Assembly (NCBI RefSeq): GCF_037975245.1
Contig: NC_092577.1
Location: 1,176,001-1,240,000 of the forward strand
DNA length: 64,000 bases
Direction of reading: 5' to 3'
Origin: Apostichopus japonicus
Taxonomy: Eukaryota > Echinodermata > Holothuroidea > Aspidochirotida > Stichopodidae
Shown here in pieces: positions 1 to 13,126 of this stretch. Within the stretch, counting starts at the first letter, position 1; every line of letters starts with the position of its first letter. Both the position numbers and the translations under genes were made by a program. The notes beneath the pieces were generated by a model that was not told where the DNA came from, searched no databases, and was given only the letters and a program-made list of their open reading frames with translations.

Positions 1-3000
1 ATGTAAGTTTATGTTTATTTTTAATTTGTAATAAGTTGTTGTTGTATATATTATTGTTGAGCCCCTGACACCTCCTCGGCTGGTATATTGAGAATATCAT
101 AAAACACAAGAAGGACGAGCGCCATCTATTCTATGTACGGCTATTGTAACCAAACAGTTGTTCGTTTTACATACTGATATACTGATATAGGGTTGTGTTC
201 ATTGATATTGCTGCTTCAAAATCAAGCACTTTTGTTCAACTTAGTGGCGGGGAGATACCAATGATGAGAGGAACGTAAAAACATAACAAACCGATATTGC
301 TCAAGGTAATATTACAAAGGGATTTTATTTTTAAAAAAGAAAAGAAAATGTACTATGCGTTTGCGCTAGTCCAACTATTTATGGAATTCAAAAAATATAG
401 TCTAAAGTTTACCAAACCAACACAAAATCCATCGCCATAAAAGTTGAAGTTTTTTTTTACAACTATTACGCGATCTCGACTCTTCAATAGCCTAGTAGTA
501 CATCTCTGTGGGGTGGGGATGGCGGGTTGGAGGGAGTAATCTGGTAACAATATCATCAAATATTTCTTTCTTTGCCTCCGCCTTCATTGGATACATATCA
601 CCCCTCTCCTCTCCCGGTTCTAATGACTCCAATCCTTATAAACATCAATTCAACAAAGTTAAGCTAATATGACTAAATAGAGGCGGCACCATTTCAGATG
701 CAGTTGCTAGTATTACTCACGTGTATTTGTTAACACCCAATCCCTTTGCGGTGGTACATACTATATAAGCTATACATCAATAGTATTATTGATCGTAAAC
801 GTGTGAGAATAACGGCTGATTAAATGTATATATGGCGTTCATCGACCTCACACATCGTTCAAATCTGTATACTAACTTTACATATATTTCTTGATGGTTA
901 TACATGAAGTTGATTTGAAAAATATCAACAGTGGACCAAAATATGCTAGAATTTCAAATTATGGTCACTCATGTTCCAACTTCAACAAACATTTTAATGC
1001 CACCCTGATACGACTTTTCATACATCCTATTGTCTAATTTAAATCATCTCATTGTCTGAGAAAATGTTCGGTGGGTGAGAACCTCCTTGAAAGTTCCCTT
1101 GAACATTCTTTAGCAAGTTCTAGCCTATCAAAACTGGGAGCTCTATTGATTACATTTGTCTACTATATTTGGTGGCCTTTTTATATATACTAACAATTAT
1201 ACATGCATCAGGATGTCACTTGCCACATTCCTCAACCAAACTAGTTCAGTGTTTCGAATGAAGGTAATTCCCACACACCATAGAAAAATTTCACCAATTA
1301 AAGAACAGTCACAAAGCAATAGTTCTATCGCATTTTTCTTACACGTATACCAAGAAGGCTATAGAACTATGTAAGCCTATACTTATGTAGTTAAGCTTTA
1401 TATGGTCAAGTGTTGATAATTCAGATGAAAGGGAAGAGATTTTCATGATTTATTGGTTATGCTGAAATGGTTTTTAAAACGTTCAACATATGCAGTCAGT
1501 GCCTGTATAAATATGCGCGTTGAGAGACGTTGCCATGACAACGACATCACGAGGCTGCTTTAAATCGGTCGTTGGGGCAACTGAGTCACGTGACCAAAAA
1601 CAGTTGACGTAACACCTTATGAGTGGTTGCTGTGTTTGTAGGGCAAATATCTAGTTCCATTGTCTTTGACCTACAAAAAATATGTTTCTATCGATTGACC
1701 TTGGGCGTCCTCTAATTTAACAATAAAACAAAGACAAGAGAGAAAGACAAAAGATTAAGTCGGCAACATCAAAGTTAATCTTTATCATTTGTATCAAAAG
1801 TAAAATGACCGGTATGTGCCTGTGGCTAACATCAGCTGTATATACATACAGTTTGATACATTTTAAAGAGTAACCATTCTTCATACACCATAAAATGAAA
1901 AAGAAAAACCATATATTTTTCTGATTTTTCCCATGCCCTTCCCCTTCACCTCCCTTCCCCTCCCCTCCCTTCCCTTCCCCTCCCCTCCCCTACCCTTTCC
2001 CTTCAAATATGTTTTGCCTGTTGTATATTATATTTCATGTTTTATGTTGTTTGATATATTTTGGGGTAAAATATTTGTAGTTGTATGTTATGTTTTAGAT
2101 CATTTCCTGCTTGGGATTTAATAAAGTACGACTTAATTACTTACTTAGTTGTTATGTGATGATATGAAGACAGTTTGAAGGTAGCAATTATTCACCATAC
2201 GATGAGAACATCTTTCATTGTTGATGTATCCCTCCCCCTCAGAAAGTGTTGCCTGTTTAATATTTTATGTACTTTTACGTTGTTTTATGTTGTAAATTAA
2301 GATGATTTCTTCTGGACAGCCTTTGACAACTTGAACAATGTATTACTTTACATTAATCATTCAATCATTTTCAGGTTCTCATGACAACCAAAATTTGAAT
2401 CATTTAACACTCACCAGAGTATTTCGTAAACCAAAAAGGGCTGCCTCCTCTCAGCGGTCATTGAAATATTTACATCTCGGTGCAATCAAAATCTACAACA
2501 TTAGTTGACACACCTTAACAGCAGTTAAAGCTTATTTTCACCTCAAAGCTGTCCAGAGGAACATTGTAATAATCGGTTGGTTCGTTGAAGTAAATATGTA
2601 TAACCACATCAAGTGTTTTTCTTTATTTTTCATCGTTTAAATTAATACGTAGTGTAGCTTTAGTCAAAAGACGGAAATTATCAATAAACAGGATGTAAGT
2701 TACTTGACTTACAAATTCCAGCTTATCCATCCTCTCTTCTCTTTCGTAACTGTTTCTTTCACCCCCGCCCCCCTTGTTCGTTCATATAAAGGATACCCAT
2801 CCACCCCCCCCCCTCCACAACACACACACTAACGCAATATTATTGTCATTTTATGTATCGCTCCCAATAACTGTAAAGAGATGTGTCCACGAATATATTA
2901 TGATCTACACTGATTTGGGTGGTAGAGTGCATGGGAAAGGGGGATGATGGGCGGGGGTGGGGATGGAGGCAGGGGTCCGCGACAAGTATGGTTAGTTTGA

Positions 3001-3884
3001 TGAACTATTTCACCATGTTATCGTCCCATCAGTTATCATACTACATATGTACAGTATCCTAAGTAAAAGTGAACCCCACCAACCGCCATTTTGTTTTTGT
3101 CTTCCTTTGTTTTAGTTCTTTTAGATAATTAGAAATGAAAATCTGTAGATTATCAATCCAGAGTACATAATTAGGTATGAGACCCGTCAGTCCTTCCTTC
3201 CGTTTATATTCCTTTCCGAACATACATTTTCTCTCATTCTTACCCCCCCCCCCCAACCTTTACCACCGAGGTCCTAAAAACCTGAATGAATTACTGCTTC
3301 CCGGCCAAACTCCACGTCTGGCGATTACAAACACACGATAACTGATTGCCGTTAACAATACGTACTCTAAAACCTTTTGCTGCACACAAAATGACTCATG
3401 GCTTAAACTCAGAAACCCGATTTAGTGGACTATTTAAGCGGATTTGAGTTTGGTCAAATTTACCAGTTTTGGCTATCCTGGTATACAAAGCGATTACAAT
3501 GAATGACCAAGTCTTTAGTATAGCCCTAATGTTATCCTATCGCAGTCGTGTATAGACCACAGGTCGCCTAGTTATCTTGTTTCAATAGCCATCCGATTAC
3601 ATCTGTCAGCTTCGAAAAAGAAAATCTGATTATTTTCCCTTCTTCGTTTTTACCTTGTGGTAGATACATTTTTTTTTAAATCTTTTTCGTCACATCAACT
3701 AACCAAGTTTTAAAATCTTTTTCGTCACATCAACAAACCCAGGTTTTTAACTTTTTTTGAGCCACTAATCGACTTATATCGTCAATGGGAGACATCCTGA
3801 AATTATTCAAGAAAGGTCAACACTATACTTTGTCAAGTTCTTTGTAATTTGCTGGTTGTAGTTACTTTCTTTCTTTTGCTTTTT
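1..3884. other. intergenic, no gene supported
   Basis: No exon with plausible splice sites and protein-like composition was found on either strand. The region is AT-rich, with a pyrimidine-rich tract near 1933-1998 and C/G homopolymer runs near 2780-2815, 2940-2960 and 3243-3253. Short ORFs here lack recognisable motifs. Confidence 0.5.
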
Positions 3885-4135
3885 ATATAGCGCTTTACAC
3901 CAAGGATAGGTCTCAAAGCGCTTTACAGACGTTATATTCCCCCTGGTCAATGATAACCTGTCCCAGAGACAATCCCTCCAGGCAGCAGCAGTTATATACT
4001 GCGCCCAATGACAAGTTACCTCACAGGTAAGAGAGAGGCAATTGAGATCAAGCATCTTGCCCAAGGACACAACGTAATGAACTAGGCAGGAATCGAACCA
4101 GCAATCCTTGTTAATGTGTTGCCTTTCTGTAGGTG
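3885..4135 (-). repeat. SINE-like dispersed repeat
   Basis: Read on the minus strand, this block has a perfect tRNA-type B box (GGTTCGATTCC) near 4090-4100. It is followed by a body with the motif GTGTCCTTGGGCAAGATGC and a 3' end with two copies of TAAAGCGCT before an A/T-rich tail. Blocks like this recur in many marine animal genomes (general knowledge, no search run). A box and exact ends were not resolved. A short related tail fragment (AGCGTTTCAAAGCGCTT) sits at about 40340-40412. Confidence 0.5.
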
Positions 4136-5647
4136 TGTTTTTAATTTTGTCAGTTTACCTATCGAGAAACTTCTATATTAGGAATGAAACATATTTATTA
4201 TGTATTCTGCCAGGCGCGGATCTAATGGCTAATAACCTCACACAACAATCCAAAATATAGTTATTAGCCCAATTCAATGTTGTTTGAAGGGGGTGGGGGA
4301 ATGGGGTGATGCCAAACCCTGTCCCTATGCCCCTACATAGTGAATATAACTTAAAATTTTGTCGAGATTTTTGTATTTTTGTTTTTTAAATTCTCGAATG
4401 GACATTTATAGTTTCTCCGTGAATCTTTTTTACATTGAGCCTGTTGGGTTTCTTGTCATTGAAGAAACGCAGGTACTTTCGGCTTATGTAAGCTTCGATC
4501 CCTTTAAGTACTTTATCTATATCTAATCCATAGGAATGTGATTTTAACCAGATAAGCTGACACTTAAATTATAATAAGCATCGATTTAGACCTACAATTC
4601 CATTCAGCTTCAGTTTTGCCTTTGGCATTGTATAAATCGTTACGCATGAGTGATCTAATATGGGGCAAGCCCCAATAGTGCGTGGGATCGATTTCAGAAA
4701 GCCGCATTGTAGCCGCTCGGAAGTTCCTACTTTACTTGAATGCGGCCCCGGCTAGTTTGTAATACTCATATATATATATATGTGTACCAATTGCAAACAT
4801 TATACAATAACATGACCTGTCAATCTAGAGGTAAATGTTTACGCCAAATGCCTTCCACTTCTCAATATCAGAATGCCCTTATTTACATGCTGTATTCTAA
4901 ACATAACAACGACGACTCAAATTATTGGTTAATACAGCTATTTGCGGTTTTAGGTTAACAATACTGTAAGCTAAATCCTTTTTCGCCATAATGAATGAAA
5001 TGTTATTGTTCCTTCGACTGTATACTGTGTGCAGTAACCACTACTAGCACAGTTTGAACAAGGCGCCATGTGCCAATTTTAAGGTTGAGCTGTCGAAAGA
5101 CGAACGTTATTAAAATATTCTTACGTATACTGCTGAGGGTCACATATACAGTAATCCTTGAAATATCTCCAAATTAGACAAAGGTGTGTGAACAATGTCT
5201 TCGGCGTTTAATTTACTATTCGTGGATGCTTGATAGTGAAGTGTGGTTGTATTCCGTGTATACCGTGGACAATTATTAAACGAACGTGGATTTCGTGCAA
5301 CCAACCCAATACAAGGGAGTAATAGCCATTTCATATTGGACACTCAGTAGAGGTTGTATTCTACCCTGGAAGATTTCATAAAGCTCGCAACGGAGAATTT
5401 CGAGGTAAGTTTTCAGGCTAAGTCGAGGTAACCCTGCTGTAGTAGCGATAAGTATTGCATAGTTGTATATGTATCTTTACACAATAAACAATAAAGTGAG
5501 ATTCTGATGAAAAGAAGATTCGATCAGGCTGAGTCTTAAGTCCGTCTGAACAGTTTACGGATGTGGATATAACTCTCATAGCAAGACTGACGGTTTGAAA
5601 GGGAGGTTGTAGAGTACACAGTAGGTTAGTCATTATACAACCAGGAT

Positions 5648-5652
<5 letters not shown>
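4136..5652. other. intergenic, nothing recognised
   Basis: No exon, RNA gene or bounded repeat could be supported. A GGCGCGGATC-type tip near 4214 may be an eroded transposon end, but no partner end was found. Confidence 0.45.

Positions 5653-5721
<69 letters not shown>
5653..5721. repeat. (TA)n microsatellite
   Basis: An uninterrupted TA dinucleotide run directly upstream of a LINE 3' fragment. Another broken TA tract follows at 6011-6098. Long IYIYIY reading frames across it are artefacts. Confidence 0.95.
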
Positions 5722-5724
<3 letters not shown>

Positions 5725-5725
<1 letters not shown>

Positions 5726-6011
5726 GTACTAGAGGTCATTGTCTTAAACTTCAAAAGTCGCATAGTAGGATTAATATTCGGCATAACTTTTTTTCTAATA
5801 GGGTTGTGAATGAGTGGAATAGTTTGCCTGAGAAAGTTGTACTTGCAAGTAGTGTCAATGGGTTTAAGAATGCTTTGGACAAGCACTTTAAGCATTGTAA
5901 TCGGGTCTGAGTGTTTGTGTCTTCAGTTTTTTTTCCCTCTCTTTATAGGGTCCTTGATGGGGACTTAAGTGTCCCTCCTGATCCTTTTTTCTACTAAACT
6001 AAACTAAACTA
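5725..6011 (+). mobile_element. 3' end of CR1/jockey-like LINE (5'-truncated)
   Basis: The first 186 bases read as 61 codons plus TGA (stop at 5908-5910). The peptide begins CTRGHCLKLQKS and contains NFFSNRVVNEWNSLPEKVV and FKNALDKHF. This RGH..KL...R..FF..RVV..WN.LP pattern is typical of the extreme C-terminus of non-LTR reverse transcriptase ORF2 (family knowledge). A short 3' UTR follows, ending in tandem CTAAA units at about 5995-6011, as expected for a LINE tail with a microsatellite end. The upstream part of the element is missing and is replaced by the TA array. Confidence 0.75.
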
Positions 6012-6063
6012 TATATATATATATATATATATCTACATATATATATTGATATATATAAATATA

Positions 6064-6098
<35 letters not shown>

Positions 6099-6101
<3 letters not shown>

Positions 6102-8045
6102 GCGCGTATCCAGGATTTTCTAACCCGGGGGGCGTGAAGTACTATCTAAGCGGAGCGCCACCATCGGTTGGCGTGCAGCGTACAAGAAAATTTCTGGTTT
6201 TGATACCCCCCAGATCACCGGAAATAGCACTTCTCGGGCTTGAAATTGACCAACTAGATGTACACTTTTGCCTGAGAACCAAGTGTTTCCCAAAAGTTTT
6301 TTCCATTCATAACCTTTTTGCAGATTGTCACCAGTCACACATCATGTTCGACCTGATTGCATGTCCTATGGATCATTGCTTTTGTAGGTGATTCTACGTC
6401 ACGGCCCACAATATCCGAAAGCCCCACTTTTCAAGGTTTTAAGCCCATTATTTGGTGAGAATTTGAAAATTCACATTTCTCGTGAATAAAATCACTTCAA
6501 AACATACCCATAATGTTGCACAAAATTCAATCTATGGACAAGCAATATAGAAAAACCTCCTTGAATCCCTAACAGACAGGTCAAAGTTGCACGAGTAGAG
6601 GAAAGTATGATGAAGAATGTTGGTGAGGAAATTTTGGAAAATTCCGACACAGTTAATTTTATTGGTGTAGAAATATTGCAACCTCTTATAATGGCTATTA
6701 TAAAACTTGGTTGAAGGAAATGAAAAATAGCAGATATTTCCGATATCAGGTATATCGAAACCGAACACTACACACATAGGCGTAGGTCCCGTAGGAGGCG
6801 GTGGCTGCAGCCCCCCTCCCCCCCCCCCGCAACCAAATTTTTCCCCATCTTTTTCGGGCACCTACTGAAAGAAAAATAAATAGCAATGAATAGCTTAAAA
6901 ATGATCTCCTTGGTAATTAAAATAAAGTTCTAAGCTTGGCCGACATTACTACTGTAAAAGAGAGTTTTGACATAAATGGATCTGTATGATTTTTCTCCAT
7001 CTACATAAGACATTTGGTTGTTTACATAGCATCGGTATACTGTGCAACTTTGACGGACCGTGCGGTACACGATGCTTTGCACTGTAATGACCGATGCTTG
7101 CTTAAATGATATTGGCATTGATATGTTGAACGCGCGCAAAGCGCGCGAAAAATTTTGGCTTTTTTTTCGGGCAAGTCATTACAGCCCCCAAATCCAATTG
7201 GGCTCCTACGCCTTTAACTACACACATAGACAGTTTTTGAGGCTGTACATCGTGGAACATGCATTTCAATGCTCACTGATATGATTTTTTATCTGCTCTT
7301 TGCTTTACAAATTCGAAAAGGCGTGTAGCGAGTAATTGCCAATAGAGGGGCGAAGCCTGTAGGCAAACTATCTAAGCGAAGCGCCATGATGAGTTGGCGC
7401 GAAGCGTACCAGAAAAATTTTGGCCGAAAATGCCTTCCAGATCGCTGGAAATGACACTTCCCAGGCCTTGTAAGTTGCATCTAAGCATTGTCTATTTTGA
7501 AATTACTAGCGATGTCATAAAGAAAATTTGCTCGGGGGGGGGGGGCGGTCGCCCCCTTCCCGAAATGCGTCATGTACCCCGACGACTCGGTCGAGTTCAA
7601 GACCAGCCACAGTTGGTTCCATATAGCACAATTGTACAATTGTTTAAGGCGTCCATACACACACACGCGTTATGATAGACCATATATAGTATTTATATAG
7701 ATACATTAGTGAGAGAGGAAAAATGGAAACGTCAAAAATGGAGTTGTCGGTGTAAGGGGTAGGGTGAGGCGCACACCCCCTCCGTAATCCTTGATCTGTC
7801 ACTGGCTACCCTGTGTATATTATAGGGATCAGCGCTTTAACTATGACTGTTCCTCTTTCTCTTCCCGAGGTCTTGGCTATCTTCTACTCCTCCTTTTTTC
7901 CTTTTTCTCTCTTTTTTCTTTTGCTTTTCCCTTCCTTCCTCTCCTCCTTTTCTTTTTCCCCCCTCCTTTTCCCTTTTTTCTTCTCTCCTCTTTTCCTTAC
8001 CCGGGGGGCGCGCGCCCCCAACGCCCCCCCCTGGATACGCACCTG
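6099..8045. mobile_element. non-autonomous DNA transposon, hAT-like
   Basis: The left end reads CAGGCGCGTATCCAGG and the reverse complement of the right end reads CAGGTGCGTATCCAGG, so there are near-perfect inverted termini. Both ends carry C/G runs just inside. The interior repeats a core (GGCGCTCCGCTTAGATAGT and its complement) near 6150 and 7375, which also occurs near 23270 and 35460. It lies in a TA array, so the target duplication cannot be read. No transposase ORF is visible. A smaller element is nested at 6775-7216. A pyrimidine-rich stretch at 7855-8005 gives spurious ORFs. Confidence 0.65.
6775..7216. mobile_element. hAT-like MITE with 8-bp TSD
   Basis: The left tip CATAGGCGTAGG matches the complement of the right tip (TAAAGGCGTAGG). 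ACTACACA flanks both sides (6767-6774 and 7217-7224), the 8-bp target duplication expected of hAT. The left end is followed by GC-rich sequence with a C run. It is inserted into the larger element at 6099-8045 and is therefore younger than it. It has no coding capacity. Confidence 0.75.
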
Positions 8046-9804
8046 TATATATATATATGTATATGTATTTATATATATATATGTATTTTATATGTATGTT
8101 TATATGTATATATATGCTTATATTCATATATATTTATTAGTAGGTTTATTTCAGTTACATTCATTTTTCTCAAATATTTAGTAAAATCAATAAATCTATA
8201 AATTTAAATTATTTTTGGGTTTAAATTACCAAGCAAAAGTGATTATTCAAATTCCAATCCAGGAAAGACGTTTCCTTCCGAGTATACCCTTAATGTTTGG
8301 CCTTACTCTAGTAATAATTGAAACTGGGCGTATTTATTAACGTGTTTACATGTTCCTACCTCTGACGTCATGATAATTAAATGCCTTCAAATGCAGTAAA
8401 ACCTGATTGACTGAAAACATAAAAATACAGATGCGATCTATCTCAAATTAATTCTAAGCGTGTCATCCAGGGTATAGGATACTCCATTCTTTTGACATCA
8501 CCAATCATTTCAAAAGTCAACTTTCAAAGAAATCATAACTGAAATGATCAAACCTTAATTAATTTAATCATTGTACATCTATAAACAAACACAAAACAGC
8601 TTAGATGCAATGCGACAGTCATGTATGCAAATTTAAGCTGATATCCAGTCCAGATTCTGTCAATGTTGTTTTACTATCCAATCCAATGGACGTGATGGTG
8701 ATACTTCATTGGACGTATCATAGCCTAGTCATGATGGCATGGTTACTGTCTCGATGTAAGAGGGGGTGGGGTGGGGGAGGGGGGATGGGAGGGTTGAGAG
8801 TGGCTCAAGTTATTTCGTTTTCGTGCCCATAGCTGTATATTGTACGACTTTTCTTAAGAAGTATCTAAACGTCTAATGCTAAATATTTTTTTTTGTATTG
8901 TCTGATATCACCAATACTTTACTTAAGACTCCCAAGTTCCTTAGAAAATTATTTTTAATGCATTCTGAGGCATATTGTTAAACTCTAAATTAAGTATACC
9001 TACGATTTTAAGTCTTAGCGCAAGGTTGTATACTAATAAATACCACGGAACTTTTCTGTGAGGTTGAGAAGGGAGGGGTGTGGAGAGGGGGGGGGGTGTA
9101 TACATCCGATGTTGAGCTTTTAATCTTCCCTACTTAATGTGAAGCCACCCGACTAAATAATTGCCTATAGGCTGACGATGAAGGCCACGCCAACCCCCCC
9201 CCCCCCCACCCCTCCCTCTCCACGCGCACGCCACAGCTGTGTTCTGTGCTGTTAAGACAAATAATACATTATACAACAAAAGTTACAGTCAGAGGGTTGG
9301 GCGTGCCAAGTAAGTTATTCAAATTCAGTTCCATACTGTGACAGGGGTATGTCTCGTAGGTTGTTTATCGACGCCAGTTACGTTGGAAACTGTAAAATGT
9401 TATTATTTTATGACATTTCTGATGTAACAACGCATTAATATCATTACACGCCCGTTGTCCGTTGATATATATGATTAAGAGTCAAATGGAATTGTTAGCG
9501 GTGATTCACAATCTGAACAAAGGATATGAAACAGAAATTAGGTAAACATTCTGTTTGAGTGAATAATTGTGTGATTTTCTTTATCTTTGGTTCTCACAGG
9601 TATGGCGAACATGTTACTCGATGGCTTGGAGGATGAATCGACGACGTATTAATTTGGGTTGATTTATTTTCTTTGGATTTTGTTTTTGAGCTAATCGGAA
9701 ATCTCTTAAATATCAACGATTTGAATAAGCCGAACTTCACTTTATTTGCCTCCTCGTCAATTTAAGACATTCTCTTGGATGTCTTCCCGTGCCAGTAATT
9801 TATA
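8046..9804. other. no gene recognised; possible 5' region of exon at 9805
   Basis: A TA-rich tract lies at 8046-8150, followed by unique AT-rich sequence with G or C runs near 8760-8785, 9085-9100 and 9196-9208. A 16-codon ORF at 9603-9653 precedes the candidate first exon at 9805 and could be an upstream ORF if this is 5' UTR. No TATA box was identified. Confidence 0.4.
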
Positions 9805-9831
9805 ATGGCTACGAATGGTGGTTTCGAAGCG
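9805..9831 (+). CDS. candidate first coding exon, MATNGGFEA
   Basis: An ATG in good context (TATAATGGC) opens nine codons ending exactly at GCG followed by the donor GTAAGT, in phase 0. The size, phase and MA- start resemble the well-supported first exon at 26380 and the one at 62481. In principle it could splice in frame to exon 2 at 31842 as an alternative first exon, or belong to an otherwise lost upstream gene. No partner exon was found between 9832 and 26379. Only a short ORF plus donor supports it. Confidence 0.35.
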
Positions 9832-12241
9832 GTAAGTACTACTGGATTCATATTATAACGCTAGAAATGGGTGAGATGATGGGGGGGGGGGGGATACCAT
9901 CTAAGCGTGGGTCAATTAGGCCAATTCGCATAGTAAGCTCAGGGAGGTGTTAGAGATAGAGAAACAGCGACTTATTGAACCGTTGAGGCGATATGCTTTC
10001 CCGGAAATTGCAGGAAATTGTTTTAAAGAAAAACAGAAACATTTAGACTTATTCCATAGTACTTGCTAATGATGAACCCAAAATTCGATAAACGCTGTAA
10101 TATATGATTTAGTAGATTTATCTTTTCAGGCGTTTTAATCTAAAAGACCAGATATTTATAAGAGTTGTCGGCTAAGCACATCACGTCTGCAAAGTATGTT
10201 GTTTATACTGTGTCATAGTCTGATGGATTTTATAGATTGTTAAAGCTTCAGCGTTAATTGGGAAGGATAATCATACTTATACTGTAGAAACACATGTAAC
10301 ACCTCCCGCCTGGTTAGCTGTCACATGTGACTGTGTGACATTGAATGGGCTGGGGAAGGGAGTTGTCAGGCACCCTGGAGAGAGGTTGCATTGTCTAAAG
10401 GTTTTTCAATTACAATTTTATTTTAATTTTTCAACTGAAGCTAGGATGCTTTTTAGTAACCGTAAATGGTATATTTTTTAACGAAACCTGCGCCTTTTAT
10501 TTATTAAACAAAAGACACTTTTGTGTTTTTTTTTACAAACTGGGCAAGGGAGATTGCCCCTGTACCCCACGCTTTCGCCGCTCAGTCCAGTAGCAAATGT
10601 TTTAATCAATTTATCGCATTCGACCAAGTCACAAGGAAACAGTGCAACTCTAGAAAGCTATTAAGTGCGGCGTTTTGCCGCAATTATTTATTTTTTAGAC
10701 AATCTGGAAGCACGTGTTATACGGTTATGTAATGTTTGTCATAAACTTCAAACTGACTAAAAATCCTGCCACTCAAATATGAGAATACTACTTGGACAAG
10801 CTAAATGAAACCATGTTATAGGATGTACGACATCTGTCTCCGAAGAACCTAAAGTGATTGATTCCAACTTTGTATTTTCCTAGTAATTTATTTATTTTTT
10901 TGCTTTTCTATAGCTACAGCTAAGTTTTCTGATTTCGTCAAGTTTACTCTACTTTTTCCTCGTAATATGATAGGCCTGTCTAATTTGTTTGCGTTTCTAG
11001 TAACTATAACTTTGTCGAAACTTTAAGTCTTCTCTCAGCCCCGGCCAGGGGACTACAAAATCTTAATCCGGCCCTGAACCTTAACCCGGCTCTGACTATA
11101 TAGTATTAAACAGTTCTTGTCACAAATCAGTTTTGCTGCAACTTATGCAAGTTTCAGAAGTCAACAAACTGAAACCTATTCTAAGAGGGAACTAAAACTA
11201 AAAGAGCCAAGATAATAAGAAAACTTATTATCACTTCATAATTTAATTGAGATATGAAACGGTTTCACTTCCCGATAGCAATATCGACAACAACATGTCA
11301 CAAGTTAAAGGAGGAACTGCAGTATAACGAGAAACCTTGAATGAGGGAAGTTGAAGATTGAGAATATGGATGATAACCTTAGATTATTGCAGCTGACTAA
11401 CTCTTCAAATGTCTGTTTAAAGGACATTTTGTTGACTGAGGTTCGATTTCTTGAACGGCTGAAAATATTCTGCATCTGTATGTATAGATCCAAATCACAT
11501 CGTAACATTTTATATGGCGTAGATTTTGAATTTGTCAAATTTATTGACATTTGTTGAACGCATCGGGCAACAGCGTATAGAGTGAATGATGTTATCATAG
11601 CAATTGAACTGGTATAAAAAAAATCATCTTTTATTTTTATAATATGTAAATCATTGATCTACAGAGCCCAATTAATATTTCTTCAAAAATTTTAATATTT
11701 CTTCAAAAATTTAAATTTTGATGAAATGAAAATGAGTACGGAGGTCATTCAAAGCTAAGCAACCATTCTCGTATGTTTCACATATCAAGGATTAAATCAA
11801 CTAGGAGATATTGAGATATTGTTTCGGGCATATTCTCTTTGACATTCGAGAGATTACGTTACAATGTACCTTGATGACATCACAGACCACCTGCTGAGAC
11901 CCTTTTTTTCTGATGAAAAGAAGAGCCTTGCTGGCCAAAATAGATTACAATAAATCAGAGTGTAGCTAGATTTCTTTCTTTTTTCTTCAGGAGGGCCAAA
12001 TGCTTTTCTGGAGTGGGGAAATGGGAGACAATATCTATACTTAAAAGAGGAACTTTCTCTGACAATTTAGAGGGCATACGTCCTCGTGCAATACCCCCCC
12101 CCCCAGTTTCCCACTGTATACAATATGACATGCTTCGAGATATGGGCAAGATGATGAGAAGGATTTTTCTAATAGGCCTATACCGTTGTGGAATATGTCA
12201 CTCTTTTAATAAGATATGTGTTACATTGTTACACCGGAATG
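9832..12241. other. no gene recognised
   Basis: Unique AT-rich sequence with a G run near 9880-9892 and a C run near 12092-12104. ORFs at 10523-10732 and 11305-11598 have no recognisable motif, no convincing splice context and composition like shuffled AT-rich DNA. Confidence 0.45.
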
Positions 12242-13126
12242 TCCCTTTAAGTTATATGGTGCTTCTCTTCAAGTTATATGGTGCTTTTCTTTAAGTTATA
12301 TGGTGCTTCTCTTTAGTTACATGGTGCTTCTCTTTAGTTATATGGTGTTTCTCTTAAAGTTATATGAGTGCTTCTCTTAAAGTTATAAGGTGCATCTCTT
12401 TAAGTTATATGAGTGCTTCTCTTTAAGTTATATGAGTGCTTCTCTTTAAGTTATATGGTGCTTCTCTTCAAGTTACATGGTGCTTCTCTTAAAGTTATAT
12501 GAGTGCTTCTCTTTAAGTTATATGGTGTTTCTCTTTAAGTTATAAGGTGCTTCTCTTTAAGTTACATTGTGCTGTTCTTTAAGTTATATGGTGCTTCCCT
12601 TTTAGTTATGTGGTGCTTCCCTTTTAGTTATGTGGTGCTTCTCTTTAATTTATATGGTGCTTCTCTTTAAGTTACATGGTGCTTCTCTTTAGTTATATGG
12701 TGTTTCTCTTAAAGTTATATGAGTGCTTCTCTTAAAGTTATAAGGTGCATCTCTTTAAGTTATATGAGTGCTTCTCTTTAGGTTATATGGTGTTTCTCTT
12801 TCAGTAACATGGCGTTTCCCTTTAAGTAACATGGCGCATCCCTTTAAGTTACATGGTGCTTCCCTTTAAGTTATAAGCTGCTTCCCTAATTAAAATGAGT
12901 GCTTCTCTTTAAGTTATATGGTGCTTCCCTTTAAGTTACATTGTGCTTCCCTTTAAGTTACATGGTACTTCCCTTTAAGTTATATGGTACTTCCCTTTAA
13001 GTTATAAGGTGCTTCCCTTTAAGTTACATGGTGCTTCCCTTTAAGTTACATGGTGCTTCCCTTTAAGTTATATGGTACTTCCCTTTAAGTTATATGGTGC
13101 TTCCCTTTAAGTTACATGGTGCTGCC
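12242..13126. repeat. minisatellite, about 24-bp unit
   Basis: Tandem, mildly diverged copies of CTTTAAGTTATATGGTGCTT (plus CTC or CCC), with variants ACATGG, ATGAGTG and ATAAGG. An internal higher-order block (TTATATGGTGTTTCTCTTAAAG...) recurs near 12345 and 12685, showing block duplications within the array. No coding role seen. Confidence 0.9.

Noticed and set aside
6120-7675. Several 60-110 residue ORFs on both strands
   Set aside because: All lie inside the two nested non-autonomous transposons and none shows transposase motifs.
7791-8201. 136- and 122-residue hydrophobic ORFs suggesting a membrane protein
   Set aside because: Phe/Leu/Ser content comes from a pyrimidine-rich stretch in a transposon, followed by TA repeats.
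12242-13126. CRISPR-like array
   Set aside because: Units are contiguous with no unique spacers, and the genome is eukaryotic; it is a minisatellite. The same holds for 21767-22373.
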